Source: Streptosporangiaceae bacterium (GTDB lineage Bacteria; Actinomycetota; Actinomycetes; Streptosporangiales; Streptosporangiaceae). From it: a DNA stretch of 50,986 nucleotides. How positions within the stretch are numbered: the first letter of the stretch is position 1; the number at the start of each line of letters is the position of its first letter. Position numbers and translations under genes: made by a program. The stretch spans positions 1 to 50,986 of the forward strand of contig JAICWX010000019.1 in assembly GCA_025934635.1 (NCBI GenBank), given 5' to 3'. Shown here in pieces: positions 29,592 to 37,493 of this stretch. The notes under the pieces were generated by a model. The model was not told the origin of the DNA. It saw only the letters and a program-made list of their open reading frames with translations, and did no database searches.

Positions 29592-31423
29592 CTGCGGGCG
29601 CGGAAATCATCGGTCCCGGGCCTGGCTGCCCAGAGCGAGATGAACTCCGGGCCGAGGCCGAGCCGGCAGCTGTCGCCGCGCTCGAGCCCGGCCGCGTCGG
29701 CGGTCCTGATGCGCAGCTCAGGACCGCCGGTTAGCTGGACGGTGATGCTGATGAAGGTCCCGATATCGGCGACGTCCACGACCTCGGCGCCGTAGCCGCC
29801 GTGATCGCCGACGGTGATGCGCTCGGGACGGATGCACCACAGGACCTCGCTGCCCGCGGGCAGGTCCCCGGTGGCGGCCGCGATCCGCAGCGTCCCCGCG
29901 GTGATCACGCCCGGGCCGGCTATCACGCCGGTGAGCAGGTTCTGGATGCCGAGCAGCCGGGCCACCGCGGGCGACGCCGGGCGGCTGAAGACCTCGGCCC
30001 GCGGTCCGGCCTGGAGCAGCTGCCCGCCGTCGATGACGAGGATCTCGTCGGCGAGCAGCGCGGCCTCTTCCGGGTCGTGGGTGACGAGGACCGTGGACAG
30101 GCCGGCGTCGTTCTGCAGCCGCCTGAGCTCGCGCCGCAGCTCGTCCCGGACGGGCGCGTCGAGCGAGGAGAACGGCTCGTCGAGCAGGACGAGCCGGGGG
30201 CTGTGGCTCAGCGCCCGGGCCAGGCTGACCCGCTGCCGCTGCCCCCCGGACAGCTGGTCCGGCAGGCGGTCCTGAAGGCCGCCGAGGTGCAGGGTCCCGA
30301 GCCACCAGGCGGCCAGCCGGGGGTCGGCGCGGGGGGCGAGCAGCAGCTGCTGCCAGACCGTGCGGTCCGGGAACAGCGCCATGCTCTGCGGGACGTAACC
30401 GAGGTCACGGGCTTCCACCGGCACCGCCGAGACCAGGTGGCCGCTGTACCGCACCTCACCTGCGTCCCGGCCGAGGAGGCCGGCCAGGGCGCGCAGCGTC
30501 ATCGACTTCCCGGCGCCCGAGGGGCCGAGGATGGCGATCCGGTGGCTGGCGGCCCGGTGGGCCACCGTCAGCCGGAACGACCCCACCGTGACGTCGAGAT
30601 CGAAGCTGACGGTGGTCGGCGGCGCGGGGGCCGGCGGGGCCGGCCGGGCCACCTCGGCCTTCCGGATCCGGGCCGGCCGGCGCAGCTGGCTGGCGAGCAG
30701 CACGACGATGGCGATGCCGAGCGCCAGCGCCGTCGGGGCCTGGGTGGTGGGGATGCCGGTGCTGGAGAACTGCACGTAGGTGAAGACGGGCAGCGTATAC
30801 GGGTGGTAGGCGAGGAGCACGGTCGCGCCGTACTCGCCGATCGCGCGGAGCCAGGTCATCAGCAGCCCGGCCCGGATGCCGGCGGCCGCGACGCGCAGGC
30901 TCACCCGCCAGAACCGGGCCAGGGACCGGTGCCCGAGGGTGGCGGCGAGGTCGTCGAGGGCCGGGTCGATGGCCGCGAACGCCGAACGGGCCGCGACGAT
31001 CAGGAACGGCGAGGCGACGAAGGTCTGGGCCAGGACCACGCCGATCACCGAGTCGGTGAGGCCGCCGTTGAAGAACTGGCCGAGGGTGGTGTAGGGACCG
31101 ACGAGGTAGATCAGCACCAGCCCGCTGGTCACCGGCGGTATCGCCAGCGGCAGCTGGACCAGGACGCCGATGACGGCGACGGCCGGCCCGCGCGACTTGG
31201 CGAGCCAGTACGCCAGCGGAATGCCGAACAGCGCCACCAGCACGGAGGTGATGGTGGCGCTGACGACGGAGACTTCCACCGCCGGCCACAGCCCCGGCAC
31301 GCCGAAGCCCCGGTCACCGGGAGCGGCCAGCCTGATCAGGAAAGCGACGAGCGGAACGATCAGGTACAAGGCCAGCAGCCCGCCCAGCCAGGTGAGCGGG
31401 CTGCGTGAAGCCCGGTACGTCAA
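29588..31423 (-). CDS. Fused ABC permease-ATPase, molybdate/tungstate type (ModB-ModC in one chain)
   Basis: 611 residues. About 1-260 is a permease: six or so membrane segments and the EAA-like loop (ALDDLAATLGHRSLARFWRVSL, then AIGEYGATVLLAY). About 280-611 is the ATPase: Walker A GPSGAGKS near 297-304, LGYVPQSMALFP Q-loop, signature LSGGQRQRVSLARAL, Walker B LVLLDEPFSSLD, His-loop VTHD, and a TOBE-like C-terminal domain. A Pro/Ala linker joins them. The only start near the conserved sequence is TTG 31423, overlapping the modA-like stop by TTGA, which suggests translational coupling. Imports the oxyanion delivered by the binding protein; molybdate or tungstate is most likely, sulfate less so. 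Confidence 0.88.
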   Translation of the reverse strand: MTYRASRSPLTWLGGLLALYLIVPLVAFLIRLAAPGDRGFGVPGLWPAVEVSVVSATITSVLVALFGIPLAYWLAKSRGPAVAVIGVLVQLPLAIPPVTSGLVLIYLVGPYTTLGQFFNGGLTDSVIGVVLAQTFVASPFLIVAARSAFAAIDPALDDLAATLGHRSLARFWRVSLRVAAAGIRAGLLMTWLRAIGEYGATVLLAYHPYTLPVFTYVQFSSTGIPTTQAPTALALGIAIVVLLASQLRRPARIRKAEVARPAPPAPAPPTTVSFDLDVTVGSFRLTVAHRAASHRIAILGPSGAGKSMTLRALAGLLGRDAGEVRYSGHLVSAVPVEARDLGYVPQSMALFPDRTVWQQLLLAPRADPRLAAWWLGTLHLGGLQDRLPDQLSGGQRQRVSLARALSHSPRLVLLDEPFSSLDAPVRDELRRELRRLQNDAGLSTVLVTHDPEEAALLADEILVIDGGQLLQAGPRAEVFSRPASPAVARLLGIQNLLTGVIAGPGVITAGTLRIAAATGDLPAGSEVLWCIRPERITVGDHGGYGAEVVDVADIGTFISITVQLTGGPELRIRTADAAGLERGDSCRLGLGPEFISLWAARPGTDDFRARS

Positions 31424-32400
31424 GACGGCGGCAGCACGCTCTGCAACGCGGACGGCACGCCGGAACCGGTCACAGTCGGCGGGCTGACCAGGGCGAACCC
31501 GTCCTGCTTGAGGGCAGCCTGCCCGTCCGAGCCGAGCAGGTAATTGACGAACGCCTCGGCGCCCGCCTCGTGCGGCGCCTTGTTCAGGACGGAAATCGTG
31601 TAGGTGGCCTTGAGGTCCTCGCCGGTGAGCGGCACGGTCGGGATGCTGGCCGCGGTGGCCTCGGCGGTGTAGAAGAACCCGGCGTCGAGCTGACCGGACT
31701 GCAGCCGCCCGACCAGGGTCTCCTCGGGGAAGATGTCCGACTTTTTGGCGGACAGCGCCGGCAGCGCCGGCAGGTTCTTCGACTTGGCGAAGTCGGTCAT
31801 CGCCTGGACGGCGAGCACGCCCTTCGGGTCGGTAGCCGGGTCGGTGAACCCGAGTTTGAGGCCCGGCTCGGTGATGGCCTTGTACCACGGCATGGTCTTC
31901 AGGTCGGTGGCGAACTTGCTCTTCGGGTTGTACCCGATGACCAGCGCCGACGTCGCGAACGTGCCGTACCACGACACCCAGTTGCCGCCCGAGGCGCCCA
32001 TCAGCGTCTTGGTGGTCTTGGGGCTGGCGCTGATGAACACGTCACCCTGGTGGACCTTGCCCTTGATCTCCGCGGCCAGGTCCTTGGAGCCGGCCGAGAT
32101 GCCGGAGACGCTGTAGCCGGTCGCCGTCTGGAAGGCCGGCCCGACCTGCTTCTGCATCAAGGTGACCAGCGACCCGGCGTACAGGACGTTGACCGGTCCC
32201 GATCCCGTCGCGGACGACGAGGCGGCAGCGGACGGCGACCCCGCCGCGGAACTGCTCGCCCCGCCCGAGGCCGCGGACGAACTGCTGGATGAACTGCAGC
32301 CCGCCGCGGCCAGCGGAATGCACAGCAGCGCGACCACTGCTGCCTTGCGCGGCAGGCCGGCGAACCGCCGGGCCCGGCCTGGCCCATGAGAGATCATCAT
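31420..32400 (-). CDS. Molybdate/tungstate-type ABC transporter substrate-binding lipoprotein
   Basis: 326 residues. Lipoprotein signal: basic RARRFAGLPRK, hydrophobic AAVVALLCIPL and lipobox AAGC at about 31-34, then a Ser/Ala-rich linker. Mature part: VNVLYAGSLVTLMQKQVGPAF, which is the WtpA/ModA-like start, then GDVFISASPKTTKTLM, FATSALVIGYNPKSKF, LKLGFTDPATDPKGVLAVQAM, GQLDAGFFYTAEA. Binds the oxyanion outside the membrane and passes it to the fused transporter. ATG 32400 (or 32397) follows TATGGT by 6 bases, a leaderless arrangement. Confidence 0.88.
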   Translation of the reverse strand: MMISHGPGRARRFAGLPRKAAVVALLCIPLAAAGCSSSSSSSAASGGASSSAAGSPSAAASSSATGSGPVNVLYAGSLVTLMQKQVGPAFQTATGYSVSGISAGSKDLAAEIKGKVHQGDVFISASPKTTKTLMGASGGNWVSWYGTFATSALVIGYNPKSKFATDLKTMPWYKAITEPGLKLGFTDPATDPKGVLAVQAMTDFAKSKNLPALPALSAKKSDIFPEETLVGRLQSGQLDAGFFYTAEATAASIPTVPLTGEDLKATYTISVLNKAPHEAGAEAFVNYLLGSDGQAALKQDGFALVSPPTVTGSGVPSALQSVLPPS

Positions 32401-32406
32401 TGGCCG

Positions 32407-32412
32407 ACCATA
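32407..32412 (-). promoter_or_regulatory. -10 element TATGGT of the molybdate-type transporter operon, leaderless-type
   Basis: Minus-strand TATGGT, then CGGCCA, then ATG 32400. No ribosome binding site lies between. No ModE-like operator is recognised in the 109-base divergent gap. Confidence 0.45.
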
Positions 32413-32509
32413 TCAATCGGTAGTCACACAAAGACATGCCGGTGGCCGAACTGTAATTGCCCGATGCCAGCCTCCTGACAGGGACCCCGGCGGGTGATAC
32501 AAGGTGATC

Positions 32510-33181
32510 ATGAGTGCGTACGAGGCGACGATCGACACGCTCGCCGGCGAGCTGAACCGGGTCGAGGCGGCCTTCCGCGGACTGACCGGGCCGGAATGGG
32601 CGGCGTCCACTCAGCTGGTGCCCGTGCAGGAGGACCTGCCGCACTGGACCGTATTCGAACTGGCCGGGCATTTCGACATCTCGATCGGCCTGACCGCGAT
32701 GCTGCTCGAGGGCCGCGGCGACCTGCAGCCGGCCCGGGACCGGGCCAGCTTCTTCATCAACCCGCGGTCCGAGACGGGGCCGGTCGTCTACCAGTACGCC
32801 TACACCATGGTGGAGGGCAGGACGCCCGCGGACATGCCGGGGGTCCTGGCCGCGACGTTCGGCCGGGCCATCGAGGGATGCCGGGCGGTGCCGGCCGGCA
32901 CCACCGGGCCGGGGTACTTCGCGCCGATGCGGGTGGACGAGTTCGCGGCCAGCCGGGTCGTCGAGGCCGTGGTGCACGGCCTCGACCTGACCCTGGCGCT
33001 GGGCCGGGACCCGATCGCGACCCCGGCGGGGATCGCGCTGACCGCGTCGATCCTGGACGACCTGCTGGCCCGGCGGACCATCGGCCAGCGCCCGGATGAC
33101 CTGGCCGACGACCTCGCCTGGGTGCTGGCCGCCTCGGGACGCGCGGCGCACCCGGACAACCGCCTGCCGCTGATCGGCTAA
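32510..33181 (+). CDS. DinB-like protein, maleylpyruvate isomerase N-terminal family
   Basis: 223 residues, second member of this family in the window. Seen: WTVFELAGHFDISIGLTAMLLEG with the first metal-type His, and FAASRVVEAVVHGLDLTLALGR with the typical ExxVHxxDL pattern of mycothiol-dependent enzymes. C-terminal AWVLAASGRAAHPDN is typical too. ATG 32510 follows AAGGTG; GTG 32504 is in frame. Divergent from the transporter genes. Substrate unknown. Confidence 0.85.
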   Translation: MSAYEATIDTLAGELNRVEAAFRGLTGPEWAASTQLVPVQEDLPHWTVFELAGHFDISIGLTAMLLEGRGDLQPARDRASFFINPRSETGPVVYQYAYTMVEGRTPADMPGVLAATFGRAIEGCRAVPAGTTGPGYFAPMRVDEFAASRVVEAVVHGLDLTLALGRDPIATPAGIALTASILDDLLARRTIGQRPDDLADDLAWVLAASGRAAHPDNRLPLIG

Positions 33182-34711
33182 CGAGCGCCGGGCCGCCGCG
33201 TAGCCGAGCAGCGCCGCCAGCCCGAGGGCGCTGCGCGGGGTGTAGGCGATCCGCCACAGGCCGCCGTGCGCGGCCGCGCGGGCCTCATCCTGCCAGGGAT
33301 GATCCTGGGCCCGGCCGCCGCCGGTTTGCAGGTCATGGACGAGCAGCGCCGCCATCAGCGTCCGGGTGGTATCGGGCTCGAAGACCTCGACGCCGAACCG
33401 GCCGGCCCCGGCATACGCCGCTGCCAGCACGCGGTTCCTGGTCACCGAGCGGGTGCGGGTCGGCGGGGCGACGTTCATCGACACGGTCGCGCCGCCGTCG
33501 GCGGCAACCGTGGCGCGCCACCGCTGCAGGCGCTTGGCCAGCACGTAGTTCGGGCCCTGCTGGGCGATCAGGCTGTCGCAGATACCCGGATCAGCCCCGG
33601 GCGGGTAGGCGGGGCGGAGCAGCCGCCCGCCGGACAGCGCCCGCAGCGGGCCGCCGCCGAGCTTCGCGACCGGGGACCGGTTCGCGTAGGCGCGCGCCGA
33701 CTGGGCGACCGCGTCGGCGGGCACGGCGAACACGTCGGTGGGCGTGGCGAGGAACGCGAGCGAGACGTCAGGGCGCCCGGCCGCCAGGCGCACGGTCAGC
33801 GCGTCGACGGCGCTGGCCACCCGGACGTTGGCCGCGCCGTCGGCGTAGACGTAGTTGCCCAGCGTCAGCGGCCCCTCGATGCCCGCCAGCCAGTCGGTGA
33901 CGGCGGGAACGTCGCCGGTGAGGTCGAAGCCCACCCGTTCGGCCAGATTCGGCCCGTCGGCGGCGGTACCGGTCCCTCCGCCTGCGCCGTCGTCCGGCCC
34001 TCCGCGCGCGACCGGGACGAGCAGCGTTCCCGCGCTGCCACGCGCCATCCCGAGCACCCGTTCCCAGATAGCCGGGCTCGGCAGGTCGGCCGCTGCCACC
34101 CGGACGCCCCAGCTCAGCAGCACCGGGAGCGGACCGATCTCGGCGCCCGCGCCGAGCACGGCGACGGTACGGCCGGGCAGGGCCAGCATCTGCGGGCTCG
34201 CCGCCACCGTCGCGACGGCGTCTGCGCACGACGGCTCGACGATGCCGGCGGCAACCCACGCCTCCAGCCGCCGCAGTAGGGCGTCGCCGCTCAGCCGCTC
34301 CCCCCGGTAGGGGACCGACAGCACGCGTTCCGGCCCCCCGGCGCCGACCACCGTGACGGTGTCCAACTCGCTGCGGGGCGCCGCCGAGATCAGCGTGCCC
34401 AGCCCGCTCTCGGCGCCGTCCGGGCCGATGACGCGCATCCGCTGGTGCAGCGACGCCAGGCCGTCGCGGGCCACCGATACCGCCGCCTGCCTCGAGGTCA
34501 GCCCGGCTTCGACCAGCCTGCGGAAGTGCGCCAGGTAGCCCGCGCGCCAGCTGGCCTCCTGCCGGGCGGCGAGCGCCCCGGCCTGGTCCACCCGGTCCAG
34601 CGCGTCGGCGACGACGGCCTGGCCCAGCGCGGACGTGCTCCGGCGGCCGTCCGCGGCGGCGGGAAAGGCCACCCCGGGCTGCTCGTCGCTCTTGGGACTC
34701 CCTGCCGTCAC
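33182..34711 (-). CDS. Unidentified Rossmann-like protein; reading frame lacks its expected stop
   Basis: About 510 codons that look genuinely coding. There is a glycine-rich nucleotide-site-like stretch GRTVAVLGAGAEIGPLPVLLSWGVRVAAADLP (near residues 180-210), then GNYVYADGAANVRVASAVDAL, and AYANRSPVAKLGGGPL. The N-terminal region is helical. I do not recognise the family. The frame does not stop at the neighbour's end: it runs on through the antisense of the DinB-like gene and into modA's 5' end, to 32042 (889 codons). The last family-like sequence is IAYTPRSALGLAALLGYAAARRS, so I end the gene at 33182. A TAG occurs there in another frame, so a frameshift near the 3' end is likely. GTG 34711. 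Confidence 0.6.
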
Positions 34712-34733
34712 GAGACCATCATGGCCCGCAGGC

Positions 34734-34739
34734 TATCCT
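34734..34739 (+). promoter_or_regulatory. -10 element TATCCT of the DGPF-ECF42 pair, leaderless-type
   Basis: TATCCT is followed by 7 bases (GCGTGAA) and GTG 34747. This spacing puts the transcription start on the start codon and excludes a leader. Confidence 0.5.
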
Positions 34740-34746
34740 GCGTGAA

Positions 34747-35109
34747 GTGAAGTACTTGCTGATGATCTACGGGAACCAGGAGAAGTGGGCGTCGATCCCG
34801 GCGCAGGAGCGGCCGGAGGCCATCGCCCGGCAGGACGCGTTCAACCGCACCTACCGCGAGACCGGCGAGCTGCTCGGCGCCTACGGGCTGGCCGACGCGG
34901 CCCAGGCCAGGCTGGTGCGCCGGGTGGACGGCCAGCCGGCCGTGACCGACGGCCCGTACCTGGAGACCAAGGAGTACATGGCCAGCTTCTACCTGCTCGA
35001 CTGCGAGAGCGAGGAACGGGCGCTGCAGATCGCGGCGGACATGCCGTTCGCGGACGCCGAGCCGGTCGAGGTCTGGCCGGTGATGCACGAGGCCAAGCCG
35101 GACGTGTGA
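34747..35109 (+). CDS. YCII-related DGPF-domain protein
   Basis: 120 residues. Seen: MKYLLMIYGNQEKWASIP, then AFNRTYRETGELLGAYGLAD, and the family-defining VTDGPYLETKEYMASFYLLD, where DGPY stands for the DGPF motif. Ferredoxin-like fold of unknown activity. Proteins of this type are the constant neighbours of ECF42 sigma factors, exactly as here: its stop overlaps the sigma start by GTGA (35106-35109). Confidence 0.93.
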   Translation: MKYLLMIYGNQEKWASIPAQERPEAIARQDAFNRTYRETGELLGAYGLADAAQARLVRRVDGQPAVTDGPYLETKEYMASFYLLDCESEERALQIAADMPFADAEPVEVWPVMHEAKPDV

Positions 35110-36377
35110 GCACGGCCCGGACCGGGACGGAGGACCTGCTGCGCGAGCTGGCGCCGCAGGTCCTGGCCGCGCTGGTGCGCCGGTACGGATACGGGCGGTT
35201 CCACCTGTGCGAGGACGCCAGCCAGGAGGCGCTGCTCGCCGCCGCGCTGCAGTGGCCGCGGGACGGCACCCCGGACAGCCCGCGCGGCTGGCTGGTCACC
35301 GTGGCCTCGCGCCGCCTGACGGACCAGGTCCGCAGCGAGCAGTCGCGGCGGACCCGCGAGGAACTGATCGCGGTCGCGACACCGCCGTCTGAGCTACTCG
35401 GTCCCCCGGCTGACGCCGGGCCCGCCGACCGCGATGACTCGCTGGCCCTGCTGTTCGGCTGCTGTCACCCGGACCTGTCCGCGCCCAGCCAGATCGCGCT
35501 GACGCTGCGCGCGGTCGGCGGCCTGTCGACCGCGCAGATCGCCGCGGCGTTCGGCGTTCCCGAGCCGACCATGGCCCAGCGGATCAGCCGGGCCAAGCAG
35601 ACCATCGCCGGGACCGGGTTCGACTTCACCCTGCCGTCCGGCCCGGCGCGGACCGAACGGCTGCAGGCGGTACTGCACGTGCTCTACCTGGTCTTCAGCG
35701 AGGGCTACACGGCCAGCGAGGGAGAAGCGCTGACCGTGCCCGCGCTGTCGCAGGAGGCCATCCGGCTCACCCGCTGGCTGCACCGGCTGCTGCCGGACGA
35801 CGGCGAGGTGACCGGCCTGCTCGCGCTGATGCTGCTGACCGACGCGCGCCGGGCGGCGCGTACCCGGCCGGACGGGTCGCTGGTGCCGCTGGCCGAGCAG
35901 GACCGGCAGCGGTGGGATCAGGCCGCGATCGCCGAGGGGGTCGCGCTGATCAGCGCCGCCCTCCCCCGGGGCGAGGTCGGCCCCTACCAGCTGCAGGCGG
36001 CTATCGCCGCGGTCCACGACGAGGCCGCGACAATGGCCGAGACCGACTGGCCGCAGATCCTCGGCCTGTATGACCTGCTGGAACTCGCCGCGCCGAACCC
36101 GTTCACCGCGCTCAACCGCGCCGTGGCGCTGGCCATGGTGCGCGGGCCGCAGGCTGGCCTGGAGGTGGTCGCGGCGCTTGAGGCGGACAAGCGGATGGCC
36201 CGGCATCACCGGCTCCTCGCCGTCCGGGCGCACCTGCGCGAGCTAGCCGGCCACACCGAGGCGGCAGCGGCCGACTACCTCGCCGCGGCGCGCCGCACGA
36301 CCAGCCTGCCCGAGCGCCGTTACCTGGCCCTCCAGGCCGCGCGGCTGACCGCGCCGGGAGCACCCTCGCCGCAGTGA
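35106..36377 (+). CDS. ECF42-type RNA polymerase sigma factor with C-terminal TPR-like domain
   Basis: 423 residues. Region 2 (about 8-75): LRELAPQVLAALVRRYGYGRFHLCEDASQEALLAAALQWP, PRGWLVTVASRRLTDQVRSEQSRR. Region 4 (about 110-165): LLFGCCHPDLSAPSQIALTLRAVGGLSTAQIAAAFGVPEPTMAQRISRAKQTI. The remaining 250 residues form the helical TPR-like extension (ALNRAVALAMVRGPQAGLEVVAALE, then AHLRELAGHTEAAAADYLAAARRT), which distinguishes ECF42 from ordinary ECF factors and likely replaces an anti-sigma. GTG 35106 is used, because the longer frame from 34785 is the shadow of the DGPF gene. Confidence 0.93.
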   Translation: MSTARTGTEDLLRELAPQVLAALVRRYGYGRFHLCEDASQEALLAAALQWPRDGTPDSPRGWLVTVASRRLTDQVRSEQSRRTREELIAVATPPSELLGPPADAGPADRDDSLALLFGCCHPDLSAPSQIALTLRAVGGLSTAQIAAAFGVPEPTMAQRISRAKQTIAGTGFDFTLPSGPARTERLQAVLHVLYLVFSEGYTASEGEALTVPALSQEAIRLTRWLHRLLPDDGEVTGLLALMLLTDARRAARTRPDGSLVPLAEQDRQRWDQAAIAEGVALISAALPRGEVGPYQLQAAIAAVHDEAATMAETDWPQILGLYDLLELAAPNPFTALNRAVALAMVRGPQAGLEVVAALEADKRMARHHRLLAVRAHLRELAGHTEAAAADYLAAARRTTSLPERRYLALQAARLTAPGAPSPQ

Positions 36378-36426
36378 AATCAGCGGCGGTAGCGTGAGCG
36401 GGAACCGAGACCGAGGCAGGCGGCTG

Positions 36427-36906
36427 ATGGGAATTCTCACCGACGACATGAAGCGGCTGGTCGAGGAGCAGAAGCTCGCGTTTCACGCGACTGTCTGCCC
36501 GGACGGTTCGCCGAACCTCTCCCCGCGGGGGTCGACCCGGGTGTGGGACGACGACCACCTGTTCTTCGCGGATATCTGCTCGCCGCAGACGACCGCGAAC
36601 ATCGCGGCCGGGTCGTCGGTCGAGGTTAACGTGGTCGACCCTTTCGTCCGTAAGGGTTACCGGTTCAAGGGCCCGGCGGTGATCCACGAACCCGGCTCGG
36701 CCACGTTCAGCGAGGGCGTCGAGCGAATGCGCGCGGACGGCTCGAAACTAGCCGGCCGGGCCAAGGCGATCATCGTGATCGAGGTGCGTCACGCCGCCCC
36801 GCTGGTCTCCCCGGCCTACGACGACGGGGCGACCACGGAGGCAGCGATGCTCGAGTCCCAGCGCGCCCGGTTCGCGCTCCTCCACGAACGTCACGACGGC
36901 CGGTAG
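36427..36906 (+). CDS. Pyridoxamine 5'-phosphate oxidase-family (FMN-binding split-barrel) protein
   Basis: 159 residues. Seen: LVEEQKLAFHATVCPDGSPNLSPRGSTRVWDDDHLFFAD, the typical start of the split barrel, then NIAAGSSVEVNVVDPFVRKGYRFKGPA and IVIEVRHAAPLVSPAYD. Likely binds FMN or F420 or heme; the substrate is unknown. ATG 36427 follows GAGGCAGGCGG. A TAGCGT at about 36390 could be its -10 with a leader, unlike the leaderless neighbours. Confidence 0.88.
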   Translation: MGILTDDMKRLVEEQKLAFHATVCPDGSPNLSPRGSTRVWDDDHLFFADICSPQTTANIAAGSSVEVNVVDPFVRKGYRFKGPAVIHEPGSATFSEGVERMRADGSKLAGRAKAIIVIEVRHAAPLVSPAYDDGATTEAAMLESQRARFALLHERHDGR

Positions 36907-36911
36907 CGCCG

Positions 36912-37475
36912 GTGGAACTGACCCGGACACCGCGCCTGCTGCTGCGGCACTGGGAGGAAACCGACCTCCCCGCGTTCTTCGATCTCTACTCACTCGACGA
37001 GGTCACGCGGTGGCTGGGGGCCCATCCGCGCCGCGCCCTGGCGACCGCGGACGAGGCGCGGGAGCGGCTGGCCCGGTGGATCGCCGCGGGAGGCCGGCTC
37101 GACCCGCCGCTCGGCCTGTGGGCCATGGTCCCGCTGTCCCCCGCGGGACAGCCCCCGGCCGGGACGCTCCTGCTGATGCCGCTGACGGACGCCGGCGGCC
37201 CGGCCGGCCTGGTGGAGATCGGCTGGCACCTGCATCCGCGCTGTCAGGGCCAGGGGTTCGCCACCGAGGCCGCCGAAGCGGTGCTCGCCGCGGCGGCAGC
37301 GGCCGGGATCGGCGAGGTCCTGGCGCTGACCGACCTCGACAACGTCCGCTCGCAGGCCGTTGCCGGCCGGCTGGGCATGCACGACGAGGGCACGACCGGC
37401 CGCTGGTTCGGGCTGACCACGCGCCAGTTCCGCAAGGAAATCCCGGCCAGGGACCGGGGGGAACCGGGAGGCTAA
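36912..37475 (+). CDS. GNAT-family acetyltransferase, RimJ/RimL type
   Basis: 187 residues. Starts VELTRTPRLLLRHWEETDLPAFFDLYS as RimJ/L-like enzymes do. VEIGWHLHPRCQGQGFATEAAEAVL carries the acetyl-CoA loop, and LALTDLDNVRSQAVAGRLGMHDEG is the classic C-terminal motif. Acceptor unknown; a ribosomal protein or an aminoglycoside are possible but unsupported. GTG 36912, five bases after the previous stop. Confidence 0.9.
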   Translation: MELTRTPRLLLRHWEETDLPAFFDLYSLDEVTRWLGAHPRRALATADEARERLARWIAAGGRLDPPLGLWAMVPLSPAGQPPAGTLLLMPLTDAGGPAGLVEIGWHLHPRCQGQGFATEAAEAVLAAAAAAGIGEVLALTDLDNVRSQAVAGRLGMHDEGTTGRWFGLTTRQFRKEIPARDRGEPGG

Positions 37476-37493
37476 GCACTCCGCACGCCGGCC

